Part shown: positions 49,400 to 61,799 of the stretch, piece after piece
Position numbering within the stretch: the first letter of the stretch is position 1
Layout: each line of letters opens with the position of its first letter
Assembly (NCBI RefSeq): GCF_964355755.1
Contig: NC_092671.1
Span: forward strand, 13,308,501 to 13,372,500
Length of the DNA: 64,000 nucleotides
Direction: 5' to 3'
Origin: Antedon mediterranea
Taxonomy: Eukaryota > Echinodermata > Crinoidea > Comatulida > Antedonidae
The notes under the pieces: model-generated
Database searches by the model: none
What the model was told of the DNA's origin: nothing
Seen by the model: only the letters and a program-made list of their open reading frames with translations
Program-made: the position numbers and the translations under genes

Positions 49400-52300
49400 C
49401 TTGGCATGATACATTTAACCTTAAAACCCCTTATTTAGTCTATGCGCTTCCTGGCTTATCATGTTTTATTAGTTAGCTGTGTTGTGTGATGATCTGGTTT
49501 TTCAAAGAGAGTTACCATCTATAACTATTAATATATTTCCATTGCAGCTTATAATACATTAAAATGTACTTGCCTAAACTGTGTGCGAATTACTTTCGAT
49601 AATCAACTAAGAACAAGCGCTCCCATAAATGCTTCTGTAAATAAACATCAGCAGTACTTTTAGTATAGTCAATTAAACATTGAATAATGTTTTTTAGTTT
49701 TTAGATAGTTTAGTTTCTCTGTATATACTCACTTGTAGATTTGTTAATAGATTTGGAGGAATATTATATTTATTAAAATGTACTGTATCATGTTATGTTT
49801 ATAAATATTGAATTAACAAATATATTCTATCTATAATGGAAAAATACTCTAGACTTATATTTTTATTACGGTATTGAGCTATGCAATATAAATTTTAATT
49901 GAAATAGTAGGGATTTTGTAGTATCTCTATGGTAGTAGTTATCAGTATTATTATATATTAGCACCATATGCCCTTTCGCACCAAAAGTATATAATTAGTT
50001 TAGGGAATTCTAAGTTGTAATAGTAGATTTAATATTAGATCAGGGACACGGTAAAAAGTCTCTTATAAGAAACAACGCACTTATTGCAAACGATTATAAA
50101 TTGTTTTACATTCCATCTAATCAAAGTACTCCTATCACGTAGTATTGGCATAACTACTACTACTACTACTAGGCAATGTAACCAATCATTCATTTCTTGG
50201 TTTCAGATTGATAGAGAGGTATGTCGAAATATCAAAATATTTATTCATTTATACTATTGTTTCTTTTATTTTATAAATTAAAAATAAACTAAATACATAA
50301 ACATTTCAGATGTATCTTATATATTTTCATTTTCTATAGTTAATGAAAAACTTTTTATAATTGTTTTTATATATTCAGTGGTAGCCATAAGGCATTACAT
50401 TGTAACTGTAGAAGTAATCAAATAAATAGACATTTTATATTACTACAATTGTAGGCCTATGCTTTGTCGGTTAAAAAATGATGTTGGTCAGTTAGTGCCA
50501 TATTTAACAGTCCTAATTACACTCAAATGTCTTTTGAATAACTTTCTATTGTTTATGCTGGACATCACCTTTTAAGAACTTCTCATTATTGTTAATTAAA
50601 AGTCGCACACCTTCCAAATGTATGTTAATGAGTTCACGCTAAACATTATTATCACACGCCCTCTATTATCAAATGGAAACATGTCGGGAATGGCATTGGC
50701 AGCAGAGACAACTAGCTGTCAATACCGCACTCAAACTATACATACTATTGACGACAATCAAGCTAAGTACATCATCCCGCCTATGTGTAGGCCTATATTA
50801 AAACGTGTTTCTAGTGTTACCATCTATTTTTAAAAGTACTCGGATGACTAAGAAAATATAAAGAGCTTTCCAACAGAAGACGTGAAGTGTACTTATAGAG
50901 ATGACAGACACCGGTAAGATCCATTATTAGCACCTGGTTTTTAATTAGAAGTTTTGGTTTTATGATAGTTCATATTTTAAAATTTGTTAAAAGCAATGTT
51001 TAGACCCTTAGCAATGTTTATAATCTTCTGTCTCCTATTTTTCTGTATATAGGGCGCAACGAATGATAGTTCATTTTAATTAAAACAAAATCGTTACTGA
51101 TTATTATAAATTATTAATATTTGATAAATCAAATAAAAAATATACATTTTTTTTGCCAATAACTTAATAATAATACGATTAAAAAGCTATAAGGAAGATG
51201 TTCCTGCTTGTGAATTAGGACAGTTCAGGCCTACATACGTAACATAACTTTACTAATTCTCTTCATTTAATTTTTAATTTACGAAAAACAAACAATGCAT
51301 GCATAGTTTTTTATCAGCTTTTGAATATATCGTCATCCATCAACGTATAGCATTTCTTACAAACAAAATTGCTATTATAGTAAATTGTCACCATAAATGT
51401 AAATTCGTATTTCACTTGCTTATTCTAATTGTAAAATATGTTTTTGAAGATGTTTTAACATCCCGAAATCCAAAGTTCAGTTGGAACGTTATTTTTAATA
51501 AAAAATATGTGTATGTTAAGAAAAGGTCACATTTATACATTGTTTAATTGTAAGGACTATATATTATGCTTTGTATCTGTCAATTGTTGAATAATACAAT
51601 TGATGGCAATTAAATAATTAGTTCCCGTTAATTTATATAAAGTAAGGCATACTTATTCATTTTAATAATCGTGCTTTTTTTAATATTTTCTTATAATGAA
51701 AAACGTTTAGGCTAATTAATTGGTAAACTATTCGTGCTTGTGAATAAAGACATTGGGTTGAATGAAATGATTACTAATTACAGACACGTCCATGTCAGCT
51801 TGTGATTTTAATTCTTCAGAATAATTAATATAAGAACGGAAACAAGATTTGTCAATGAGGATTTGATGAATTTTTAACAGTTAAAATACGAAATCATTTG
51901 AACTTGAGTGCGTTGTTCAAATTTATCGGAATAATTACACTTTTTGTCCACATTAATAAGAAGTAATATAGCAACAGTTAAGTATGATGCTTAATAACAC
52001 GACATTAAAATACTAAATACTTGCAACAATTCAAATACGGGGTGATGGGATTGGTACTCCATAGACGAAATATAAAACAAATGCAAACACTAAAATAGTA
52101 GCCTTTCGGTAATAATAATGTTCGTATCATAGATGAATAAATTAAAAAGTATTGACAATTATTGCAAAATCCCAAAACAAAAATTGTCAATAAGTATAAT
52201 GTTACATTCATTGTAATTGTCATTAATTAATTAATTGATATAATTATCACTTATTAGTAGATTATTATTAGCAATTAGCATGAATTGAAATATTCTATCC

Positions 52301-52600
52301 TAATTGCTACTATAATTGGATGAATAATATTTCCATTAGTTTACTGATATTATTACGGATTTGTATAATTGCAAGGAATATACATATCTAGATATTTAGT
52401 ACGGTACCGTAATAGTTATACAGTACAAGCCTAATTAATTAGGAAAATAACTAGCGACTTCGTAAATTTATATGAAGATACGAAAACATGTACAGTGATC
52501 ATCATCGATTAAGTATTTTTTGTTTGTTTTTGCGTTATATAATTAAGAAAGCAACAAATACGGTGTATTTCATACTTTTATAAATTAATAATGCAGACGA
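49400..52600. other. intergenic, no gene recognised
   Basis: AT-rich sequence in which stops are frequent in all frames. It holds a short ACT triplet run (about 50153-50171) and TAGGCCTA octamers at 50452 and 50788. The longest open frames (60-80 codons) show no domain, no signal sequence and no convincing splice sites. Confidence 0.6.
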
Positions 52601-52639
52601 AATGGGTAGGGTGCACATTTTAATCCTTCAACTTAGTAT

Positions 52640-52765
52640 AAAGCTATGTCTACACTCTCGAATTGGGTGGGTTGGGAAAAAAAGTGTCATGTGCCCAAAT
52701 GCAGTAGTGAGGTGACATCATCTTGTCCATACATGGGCACATCACATTATAATCTGATAAGTGTG
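52640..52765. repeat. possible decayed hairpin repeat
   Basis: CATGTGCCCAAATG (about 52688) and the near-reverse complement CATACATGGGCACAT (about 52729) face each other within a stretch that begins AAGCTATGTCTACACTCTCG. The layout looks like an old inverted-repeat element. The 67-codon open frame over it is unlikely to be coding. Confidence 0.35.
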
Positions 52766-55600
52766 TTTGGGTATGTATGGGTACGAAAACATGTACTAAG
52801 ATCATTTATTTTAACATCTAAACCAATATTTGAAAGAAGTCAAATATAGATTGAAAGAAATTGAAAGAATTGGGAAAAAATATTGTTATTAAATGATGGT
52901 TTATTGTGGATTGTGGAAGACAGCGACCAACAGACAAACAGGCGCATAAAAAACATCTTATAATACCAATGTCATAGTGTATTGCCTAGTAAATCATTTA
53001 TGTTGTAGCACTCAGAAATAAAATAACATTTTCCATGGCCAGTTAAAAATATATTAATTGTTAACCATTCTAAGGATAAATCACACAAAAATACGCGTTA
53101 ATAGCTTGATGAATTATTAGTGAGACAATAACAACAGATTAAAATGACAGAATGATATAATCTACGTCAAGGGTTTTCAAATAATATAGTGACGTGCTAA
53201 TCCTGATCTAATTGACAGTTTCAAGCAAACTCATATCAGATTGCTCCGTCAACAAAATGGCAATGTTTACATCATTGTTCAAGCTAGTTGTGTCTCAACA
53301 CGTGTTTTTCCATTAAAAATTGATTTCCAAACGTTTTGTGATCCTTGTGTACATGAAAATGTGTGAAAGAAAACAAATAAACGTATTCAATTCATAAATG
53401 TTCAATGATATCACGACCAAAGACGCGCGCATCGTGAAACCGAAGTGGTACGCAGTGAAACCAGGGAGGTATATAAAATGTTTATACTGGTGCAACTCAC
53501 ATCAATACAAATAGACTTACTTTTAAAAGAGTATGGGTATCACTGCCTAATATTTGTATAATAAATGATAGAATGATTCCTGTTTCCATTTTCTGAAGCA
53601 AATCCATAATACAAATTCAACAGATACATATGAACTGTCGCCAACGGACCTTGCTCAGATGTCATTCAATTGGCGTCAAATTATTTCTAGATACTTAAGT
53701 AATATATTTATGTTTAATTGAGAATGCTTCGATTACAAATAATGAATAGATGTGGACAGACTGCGATAGGCATACTTGTGTTAATACAGTTATATTCATT
53801 ATTTACTGCATTGGTGGATATTTGTATTGGTATACAAACTATAAAATGCCAAATGTAGCCTAACTCAATAGGTCCAATCAGGGAGTACTACTTTCAAAAT
53901 AATTAACAAAGTTGTGTAAATGACTATGTAATTCTCTAGATACCATACATTGTAAGAAGCTTTGATTATTGTGTGCGGGTATTTTTCAGCATCGACATCC
54001 ATTACACAGTGTAGACAACGATCAAAAACACCCCTATTTGGGGCAAATCGTTGAACCTAAATTCGTTTAATTGTCAATAATAAGTATCTAACTCAACTTA
54101 ATTAAGTAAACAAGGTTACATTAGGTGGTTAAAATCAGTGCCGAACGTATGAGCATACACATAATTTCAGCGTAAAAAAACTTCCAATTTCAAAATGACG
54201 TTTATATTTTTTGTAATTATTAATTAATACAATTAACGTTGAGAAGCAACTGTCAGTAATAAAGTTGATTTGTATAAGTATGTGTTTGAACAGTACCCAC
54301 ACTCACAAAAATTTGCGCTTTAAATGGCGACAAAAAATGGTTTATGTATTTATTGTTAAAGGTTTTAGGTTTATCCTCCAAGGGCCCATAAATTTACCTA
54401 TACTGAAGGATTGGAATACACACTTTTGGATAGCAAAAAAAATATATATACAATGTGTAAATACATGTTTAAATAATTGTGCAATTATTCCGAAGGTTTT
54501 ATAACTTTTAGCATTGATCCAATGTCAATTGTATAGGAATGTATTTAAATTCACATTTACAGAACTATAAGTATAACAGTATGATTTAACGATATCAAAT
54601 TCAACTAAAATGTATTATACAGCCTGAGAGAAAATACACAAAATAAGTTATACTATTGATTAAACTATCGCTAAATGTTTGTATTATTGATTCAATCATC
54701 AGCACTATCATTACATCTCAAAACCTTGATTGAGAGCTTGACATGTTTATTTTTTCGTTCATACATTCTGAATTTCGATTCATCTTAAGAAATTTGCTAA
54801 ATATGTATCTTAGGGAAGGGGTGGTGTACGTTGGAGGTAGGCCCACCGACGTCGTCAAAATGAACAACCACGTGAAAATGGTATCTTTCGTATTTTAAAT
54901 ATGCAAATATACACGTCAGTCAAAGAACGATGCATATGGGAATGGTGGTGGTAAATCTGTCTTGATAAACTTCATTAATATTAAACGTTTTAACATTCTT
55001 ACTGTATTTGTTATTGGTTTTGTATTTTTAGATACGTGGATTTAACATGTTGGACTAATTAATTCATCGGTTATTTTTCATTTAGGCCTAAAATATTTCT
55101 TAATTGTTATATGTCTTCTTCTTCTTCTATTTTGATGTAAACAATGTAAATTATTCATGTTTTATCTCTTTTTTATTTTTGACTGTAAAATGTTTTTGGG
55201 AGATTGTCACCAACCTTCTTTACTCACAGATTCGTGCATATTTGACCAGCAAATCAGCTGTGTTTGCTAGAAATTGATTTTTCTTTCGGCGTTTTAAATT
55301 GGTGACATAAAAATAAAATTTCTAATAATTACAGAAGTTAATGGTCAGTTAATTTAATATTACAATTTTTTTAGAATATTTACTCATTTCCGCAATATTT
55401 CCGGTCTTTGAAACCACATGCAAAATTATTGTAAACAAAACAATAATTGTAGGCAATGCTTTAGGCAGGTGTACATTAAAATGTCCAGTTTTTCATCTCC
55501 TAATAATGATCATTTTTGTGAAATACAATAAGGCTAACAACGTGTAAGCGGTAGAAAGTAAAATGCAATAAAACGAGAGTCGAACTCGGAACATTTGACA
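52766..55600. other. intergenic, no gene recognised
   Basis: AT-rich DNA without a supported gene. Open frames do not exceed about 80 codons and have repetitive or biased composition. A TAGGCCTA octamer lies at 55083. Confidence 0.6.
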
Positions 55601-55638
55601 GAAACACGAGCAAAACATGCGGAAATACACAGTATACT

Positions 55639-55766
55639 AGGACGCAACGCAGGAACTTAAGCCGCAACGCGAGCGAATTGACCAATAAAAAAGCGATGGA
55701 TTATTCCAACTTTCGCTCGTGATTGGTCAATTCGCTTGCGTTACGGCTTACGTTCTTGCGCGTCCC
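55639..55766. mobile_element. GGACGCAAC hairpin element, copy 2 (MITE-like)
   Basis: The left arm AGGACGCAACGCAGGAAC with AAGCCGCAACGCGAGCGAAT pairs with a right arm that reads back through TTCGCTTGCGTTACGGCTTACG to GCGCGTCC. The inner TTGACCAAT pairs with ATTGGTCAA. It shares its ends and the inner TTGACCAAT/ATTGGTCAA core with 31363-31469, so the two are copies of one small family. Confidence 0.65.
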
Positions 55767-55799
55767 AGTGGGAACAAGTCTTAAGAAAGGACCACACTC

Positions 55800-56580
55800 T
55801 TGAAAAGACATACCGAAAGTAAAAGGTAATATAAAGGTAAACGTTTGGTTTTATTACGAAGAAATCTATATATTCACCTTACAGACCTTACAGGTTCCAG
55901 TAACACGCTGTAATATTCATTAATAAATCATATGTAATTTTGGTATTCATTATTAACACATTTCATCATTGAATCATCAATAATTACCTAATATTACTTG
56001 AAGGTTGAGTGTAATCAGGTATAGAATAGGTGATGATCAATGGCAGAGAAATAATAATATAAGTGATTCAAGCACTTTCTAGTAAAATATACTGTGGCCT
56101 GCATATTATATAGGCCTACTGAACCTACATCTGATCATCATTGATGGGATATCAGTTTGACTGTTATAGTATAGAAAAATCGAATGTGGACAATGTGTAT
56201 ATTTACGAAAAATACAGGTGGTAAGCTAAGCATGTGCATTCAGCCATACTAACTATTTCTTATATTAACACTATTAATCTCAGATGCAAAATCAATGTTA
56301 AAAATGTAGATCATAATCGGTAAACTACGTGGCTTTAGCTTCTATCTTGATGTTAACTATAGGAATATTATTTGTACTGATAAAGGCATTAGATGGACAT
56401 AACAAAACAATATATCGTAGGCCTACCTATTAAATTAATTATACAATTTAGAGGTTTGGAAATGACTGTTTACAGTAGTATTCAGGATGGCAGATTCATT
56501 TTCTCAAATTACCATATGATTTCAAAATATGGTATCAAATAATTAATTGTAAAATGGAGAGTTCTCGCTCTATTAAGCTA
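55800..56580. other. intergenic, no gene recognised
   Basis: AT-rich sequence with TAGGCCTA octamers at 56111 and 56418. I see nothing else to annotate. Confidence 0.6.
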
Positions 56581-56618
56581 ATGTGATATTTATTATTTCG
56601 TTCCACCTTATCCGGACG

Positions 56619-56803
56619 ACTAGACATGATGTAAACGGTGGGCAAGGATACTTAATTAGTATAACAGGAATAAAGTCACATTCCCCACTACTACTACTAC
56701 TACTACTAGTAGTAGTAGTAGTTGTAGTGGGTAGTTGGGAATGTGACTTTATTCCTTTTATACTAATTAAGTATCCTTGCCCACCGTTTACATCATGTCT
56801 AGT
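56619..56803. repeat. long near-perfect palindrome with a CTA/TAG core
   Basis: The left arm starts ACTAGACATGATGTAAACGG, continues through TTAATTAGTAT and ends at GTCACATTCCC. The right arm reads the exact reverse (GGGAATGTGAC to CATCATGTCTAGT). The centre (about 56707) is a run of CTA triplets facing TAG triplets, itself palindromic. A second small CTA/TAG palindrome follows (56802-56826). The arms are about 75 bases with very few differences, so the element is probably young or maintained. Confidence 0.85.
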
Positions 56804-56879
56804 ACTACTACTACTAGTAGTAGTAGTATTCGCAATAGTTTATATTGGTACAAGACTCACCACTTAATATTATTGTATA

Positions 56880-58800
56880 TGTTCGTAGAGAAATAAGTTT
56901 GCTCTCATTTCTCCATATGTTATTGTGTGTAGGCTTAAATTTATGTCGAGAATTGTTCATACCATACAATTTACGTATTTTATTTATAGCAAATATTCAA
57001 AACTGTACACTGTGGTAAGACCAGGTACTAGGTAGAAATAACTGCTGCCAAAATATACCGTAATAAATATAGTATTTTTCACGCTGCTGCTCTAGCCCGC
57101 TACGTCACACGAGATGACTCATTCATTAGATGAAATCAAGCAGCAGTATAGTACTACACTTTGACATTTTTGTTAAAATGGAAACTCGACTATAATTTAT
57201 AGGTACCACCTGTTGAATCCAAAAAACGGCTGGGAAAAGAGTCTAATGACAAATCCCAAAGCATTTCTGGTATTTATGAGTCCCATGATATTAATATAAT
57301 TCACTGTCAGATAATCATTGAATTATTATCAAAACAGTCCATTGAAGTTTTTGTTTGTAATAGGATACTTGAAGTATCTAGGCGTGATGAAGTGACACCC
57401 AGACTTGACCTTAGCAATAACAATAAGCGAGCAGCGTTTTTTGTAAGAAATATTCTTGTTTAAATATACTTTTGCCGGTCAGAGACGGTCCTCATAAGTA
57501 CCGTATAAAAGCAGTATTTAAAAATTATACTCATTCACATGTTAATCCAATAAAACTTGACCGAAATCAAAGGTCAGATATTTTTTTTCCTCTTTGACCA
57601 TGGTCATGATATGATAAAATAACTATAAACTGGAATACGTGTTTTTACACATCACATAACAAGAAGTTTGATTTTATTGATTATCATCATACAGTCAAGT
57701 TTAACACAGCTATAAGTTTGTCCGCATTTTTAAATATAAAGGTAGATGATCATTAAAATATCGTCGTGTTTTTATTTGAAGGGGTTATTTTTAGTTATTT
57801 TAGTGATATGATAAAACCTATGCAAATCCGATTTATCCCGTGGGAGTTGAATAGGCTATGTGCTCTGTAACTCTTTTAATGGTTTCATTGATCAGTGTGC
57901 GTAGCTGTAAAAGCTAGACGAGAAGGACAAGGGAGTTATCATAACCTCATCATCATAGTGCAGGGTTATAATAACTCAATCAAAATAAGACATTGATAAT
58001 ATCATAATAATCAATACATAAATTATTTATATTTTTAAATATACATTCATACTACACCTATTTTGTAGATTGTTACTATAAATGTATAGATTTTTGGTTG
58101 TATTTTAATTGTGTAAATTATGTCTATACAAGGCCGAATAAATAAAATTCATTGTCATGTATATTTTTAAATATCTCCAAAATAAGTCGGAAGAGCCAAT
58201 GTATCAATTTATGGTCATATCGATTTAAAGGTTGTCGTAAGCTAACTGTTTTCCCCAACATAAATACTCTACTTACTTAGGATATACACATTGCCTAAGA
58301 TTTATCAGTATCCCCCCGCACCCCCGGTAATAGGCCTTGCCAAGTAGGTGGCCATGATTGCATAAGAGAGGTGAACCTCCCTGATTACATTGTCATTTTA
58401 TAATTGCCATTGCATTTTTGCATATTATCACGGCAGTGTATGCCCTCCAAAAATGCCTCGATAGTACATGTGTTTAGTGTACGACTGTGCTTTGGTGGTC
58501 TGTTAACCTCAGATATATACCCTACAGCCGGGTGAATAACTCAATGTAATTTAGTATACAATGATTGCAGTAATCGCCCTGTCTATAACACAAATCAATA
58601 AAGCGCCAAATACGCCACACACTTTTTTTCGGCCGTGTACATAGAACAAGACGTTGTTTATGTTATGCCTATGAAATAATATAAGAACACTATGTTTCTC
58701 GTTTATTTTTATCGTTTATAGTTATACTGCATACCATTATTATATAAAACACCTATATTACACTCCACTCTTTGCAGAGGTGTAAAATGTACCACGCTTA
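56880..58800. other. intergenic, no gene recognised
   Basis: AT-rich, stop-dense DNA. I see no open frame above 60 codons, no RNA gene and no clear repeat. Confidence 0.55.
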
Positions 58801-58867
58801 GCTAAGGCTTGCACACGGACAAGGGCGGTAATTAACTGAAGGAAAATGGTGTATTTTTGGAGAGTGA

Positions 58868-58875
58868 TGACGTCA
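58868..58875. promoter_or_regulatory. CRE palindrome TGACGTCA in a possible promoter
   Basis: This is a perfect 8-base CREB/ATF consensus at the left edge of a stretch richer in G, C and CpG than its surroundings (about 58.8-60.45 kb). About 140 bases downstream an ATG directly abuts a GTAATT donor (near 59014), the layout of some short first coding exons. No transcript evidence is visible, so promoter function is a guess. Confidence 0.3.
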
Positions 58876-59320
58876 GCTTTCACACGAGGAGCGAGCTGCT
58901 AAGACAACGTGACGCTGGTAGTGGGAGTGCATGTGTTTTGAAAATAACTCAGTTGTGGGTATTTTCCGAAGATTTTAAATCGCGTTTTCTTTTTAAACTC
59001 TTAAATTCATAAAATGGTAATTCAACTCTTAGCTCTTTCACTATGTAGGCCTATTTACACAACTATAGCTCTAGCCTACTCTTCTTAATTAAAGAGTAAA
59101 GTGCGTCGAATCCGCGTCTAGCGACGGTCGCGGGTTTGGTGCATCTTTTTTTTTTTTTTTAGAATTAATAGCCACCCTATTCACCCCTAGATCCGTCACT
59201 GTTTATGAGCGAAAAGAAACGTGACCAGACCCTGTTTTATGGTTCGGGCCAACCGCTTCCTTTTCCCCAATCGACCCCCATCCAAACCCCCTTAATCGAC
59301 AGCGAATATACGCGGTACAC

Positions 59321-60125
59321 CAATAGACACGTTTCGCGCTCGCGAGGTCACCGTCAGTTTGACCTTTTAGTGGGTATACAATGGTAAACAAACACAGCGA
59401 GAGGTATGTTAAAGCATGGGAGAACTGAGAGATGATCATCTTAAAAAGCAATCGTCAAAACTAGCCTTTTGATGGAATGGCATGGTAAGGATGTTATTTA
59501 TTTTCTAAACTTATGTTTTATATTCACTGTAGAATTATTTGGACATTTGGTTCGGAATCATCGACTTTATTTATGTATTCAAATTGTCATTTTTGGTTTG
59601 ACACACATAGTATTAGGCCTATATATACGGTGCAAATTTATTTACAAATGTTGCGTAAATATATTAATTATTATCTTTCATTCTTCTTCATGCTCCTATT
59701 GCATCTTCCATGTATTATGTGATGTTCTTCGGCGCTTAAACAGACACCCAAGCCTCCTAGGCCTAGTAGACGAAGTACCGCACATCAGGCAACGCCACCG
59801 GGCGGGCGGAGAGACACGAGCACATCGTGGACGTACCTTTCCTTGAAAAATTTCCAAGATTTTGCGCCACTATCCTTCGGAGCCGACGCAAACCACTCAG
59901 CAAGTGTTTGAAAATTAAAAACAGGAATATTATTCAGTGATTTTGTGTAGTTAAATTCCCGATGTATCCAACATATACAGCATTTATGATGCACCTTGCA
60001 ACAAAAGCACTCGGCAGTCGCCATTTCGCTATGCTTCAACACGCACTAGGCGAGAGGTTTTCGGTTTGTTTACAAATCTATACCCACTATTTCTGATTGG
60101 TCGCGAGCGAGAAACGTGTCTATTG
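59321..60125. mobile_element. 805 bp segment flanked by facing 60-70 bp inverted repeats
   Basis: The left arm (59321-59393) starts CAATAGACACGTTTCGCGCT and includes TAGTGGGTATA and GTAAACAAAC. The right arm (60064-60125) is its reverse: GTTTGTTTAC, TATACCCACTA, then GGTCGCGAGCGAGAAACG and GTGTCTATTG. The left arm carries about ten extra bases. The layout fits a non-autonomous DNA transposon or two promoter-like repeats in opposite orientation. I could not find a clear target-site duplication. Confidence 0.5.
59837..60024 (-). CDS. candidate first coding exon of an unrecognised gene
   Basis: On the minus strand an ATG in strong Kozak context (GCGAAATGGCG) at 60024 opens 62 codons, beginning MATAECFCCKVHHKCCICW and ending KSWKFFKE. 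A consensus donor GTACGT follows on the minus strand (plus 59836 down). The Cys/His-rich start (C-x-C-C ... H-H-x-C-C-x-C) could bind metal. I do not recognise the family and could not find a next exon to the left. It lies inside the inverted-repeat pair, so it may belong to a transposon. It could also be chance. Confidence 0.3.
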
Positions 60126-60130
60126 TTATT

Positions 60131-60160
60131 CCATGGAGAAATAAGCTAATTTCTCCATGG
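60131..60160. repeat. perfect CCATGGAGAAAT hairpin
   Basis: CCATGGAGAAAT and ATTTCTCCATGG are separated by six bases, forming a 30-base perfect stem-loop. It sits five bases outside the right inverted-repeat arm ending at 60125. Its ends resemble those of the 61674-61790 element. Confidence 0.8.
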
Positions 60161-60459
60161 TTATTCGTAAATTGAAACAATTCGTAAACTCAACCGTGAG
60201 AACATAAGTCGTACCTTTCTCTGTATGAACGTACGTCCATGCGTAGTTGCAAATGAATTTCCGATTTCAGACATGTCGACGCGTATACCGCAGCCGCAGA
60301 GAGCCGGTCAAGCCATGAATGATTCGTACAAAGTTAAGAGACACCGCCAGACAAATGCGTACCACATACTGTTTACTTCGCTGTCAGTCAGTATGCATAA
60401 AGTGTATAGCCCTCCGACGTACGTCAAAATGGAATGCCGCAATTAAAATATATAGTAGT

Positions 60460-61670
60460 ACACTTAATATGGTTTTATTTTTTACCATAAAAGAAATTAT
60501 CATATTTTTCTATTTTTTTTTATTCATAGATAAAACTGTCTTACTGCACATTTGGCCACATGTACCTACATTAAATAAAATAGAATAAGATTTTAGGGAT
60601 TTTATAGATTCACTATTCATTTTGTATTAGAAGGTGTTGTTAAGTCTGTACCACCTTAGTCTCATTATGGTTTTAAAATACCTCATTCTACTTCGATTAT
60701 ACACTGATTCATTCACAGAAATGTACTCGTATGCCAAATAATATCAGAAACGTCCCAATGGTTCAATCTTTTAAAATTCAGTCCCTCCCAAAATATCTTA
60801 CACACGACGTTGTAAGCTAGGCACGAGACCATGTTTCGAAATAATATTAGTAAAAAAGATAAATCATTTTGGCACATGTTGCGTTTTGTAGGCCTACTCA
60901 TAATAATTTAGCTAACATTTCCAGACAAAATTGAAACATCGACTGGTGAATTAATAGATACAGACATGGGACAAGTATATACTTATTATGCCTACCTAAT
61001 TCACAATTATAAAATGAGCTACTGTTGTATAATAATAATACCTCACTGAACTTAACCTGATAACGCGCTTAACAAATAAGAAGAATGTTGACTCACGGTG
61101 CGATAAATACACATGTAGGCCTACTTTGATATTGTTAGCTATTTTGTTCAACCTCCATGTTCAAATGCACGTACACATTCTGTAGGTAAAATAATATCGT
61201 CTATCTCTACTGTGAATTGTACACCAAAGTATGACCAAAACCTACATTTTGGTCTTCAATAATAATAATATACCGTATTATTGGTATTATCAATGTAAAA
61301 CATAATACTTTAGCCAAACTAAAAGACATCAGAACCATTAAGGTACAAACTGTACTGTATCGGGAATATCAAGCTTTATATTGCACCGATTACACATGGA
61401 CCAAAGCGTCATTTAAATAATCCCTTAAATATGCTCGGACTGATTTCTACTTGAAGTCCAAATATCGCATTAAGTTAGGGGTTACTTGGGGTCCGGTACT
61501 TGGAATTTGGTTTACCTAAATAGAACATTGATATCAGTCTTTAGCTCCAATTAGCTTTATGACATGGATCAAAGCAAACAGTAAATCACGCCACTTTTTA
61601 TTATCCATACAAACTGTCATCTTTTTATCATATTACAAATAATGATATCAAAGTGTTTGATCTTCTGTGT
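60460..61670. other. intergenic, no gene recognised
   Basis: AT-rich DNA with TAGGCCTA octamers at 60889 and 61116. No supported coding or RNA feature is visible. Confidence 0.6.
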
Positions 61671-61673
61671 ATA

Positions 61674-61790
61674 ACCATGGAGGTATAAAAAAGATAATTA
61701 CTCCCTTATCTGTTAAACATTCGGCGGCTGCAATGAATACATCAAAGGAGACAAGCTAGTTGAATCTCCTTTTTTTTATACCTCCATGGT
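61674..61790. mobile_element. small inverted-repeat element with ACCATGGAGGTATAAAAAA ends
   Basis: The 117 bp segment begins ACCATGGAGGTATAAAAAA and ends with the reverse complement TTTTTTTATACCTCCATGGT. The arms are almost perfect over about 20 bases. The internal 75 bases are not coding. It is probably a miniature inverted-repeat element; the related CCATGGAG-type end also occurs at 60131 and, partially, at 32751. Confidence 0.65.
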
Positions 61791-61799
61791 ATAACAACT

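Noticed and set aside
55540-55640. A minus-strand tRNA or tRNA-derived element (B-box-like GAGTTCGACTC near 55575)
   Set aside because: No acceptable A box, anticodon arm or acceptor stem could be folded around it.
56583-56867. A 94-codon plus-strand open frame with Leu/Val runs
   Set aside because: It lies on the CTA/TAG palindrome; the hydrophobic runs are translated triplet repeats.
59203-59451. An 82-codon minus-strand frame with a hydrophobic start
   Set aside because: No recognisable motif. It crosses the left inverted-repeat arm and overlaps an equally long plus-strand frame, so it looks accidental.
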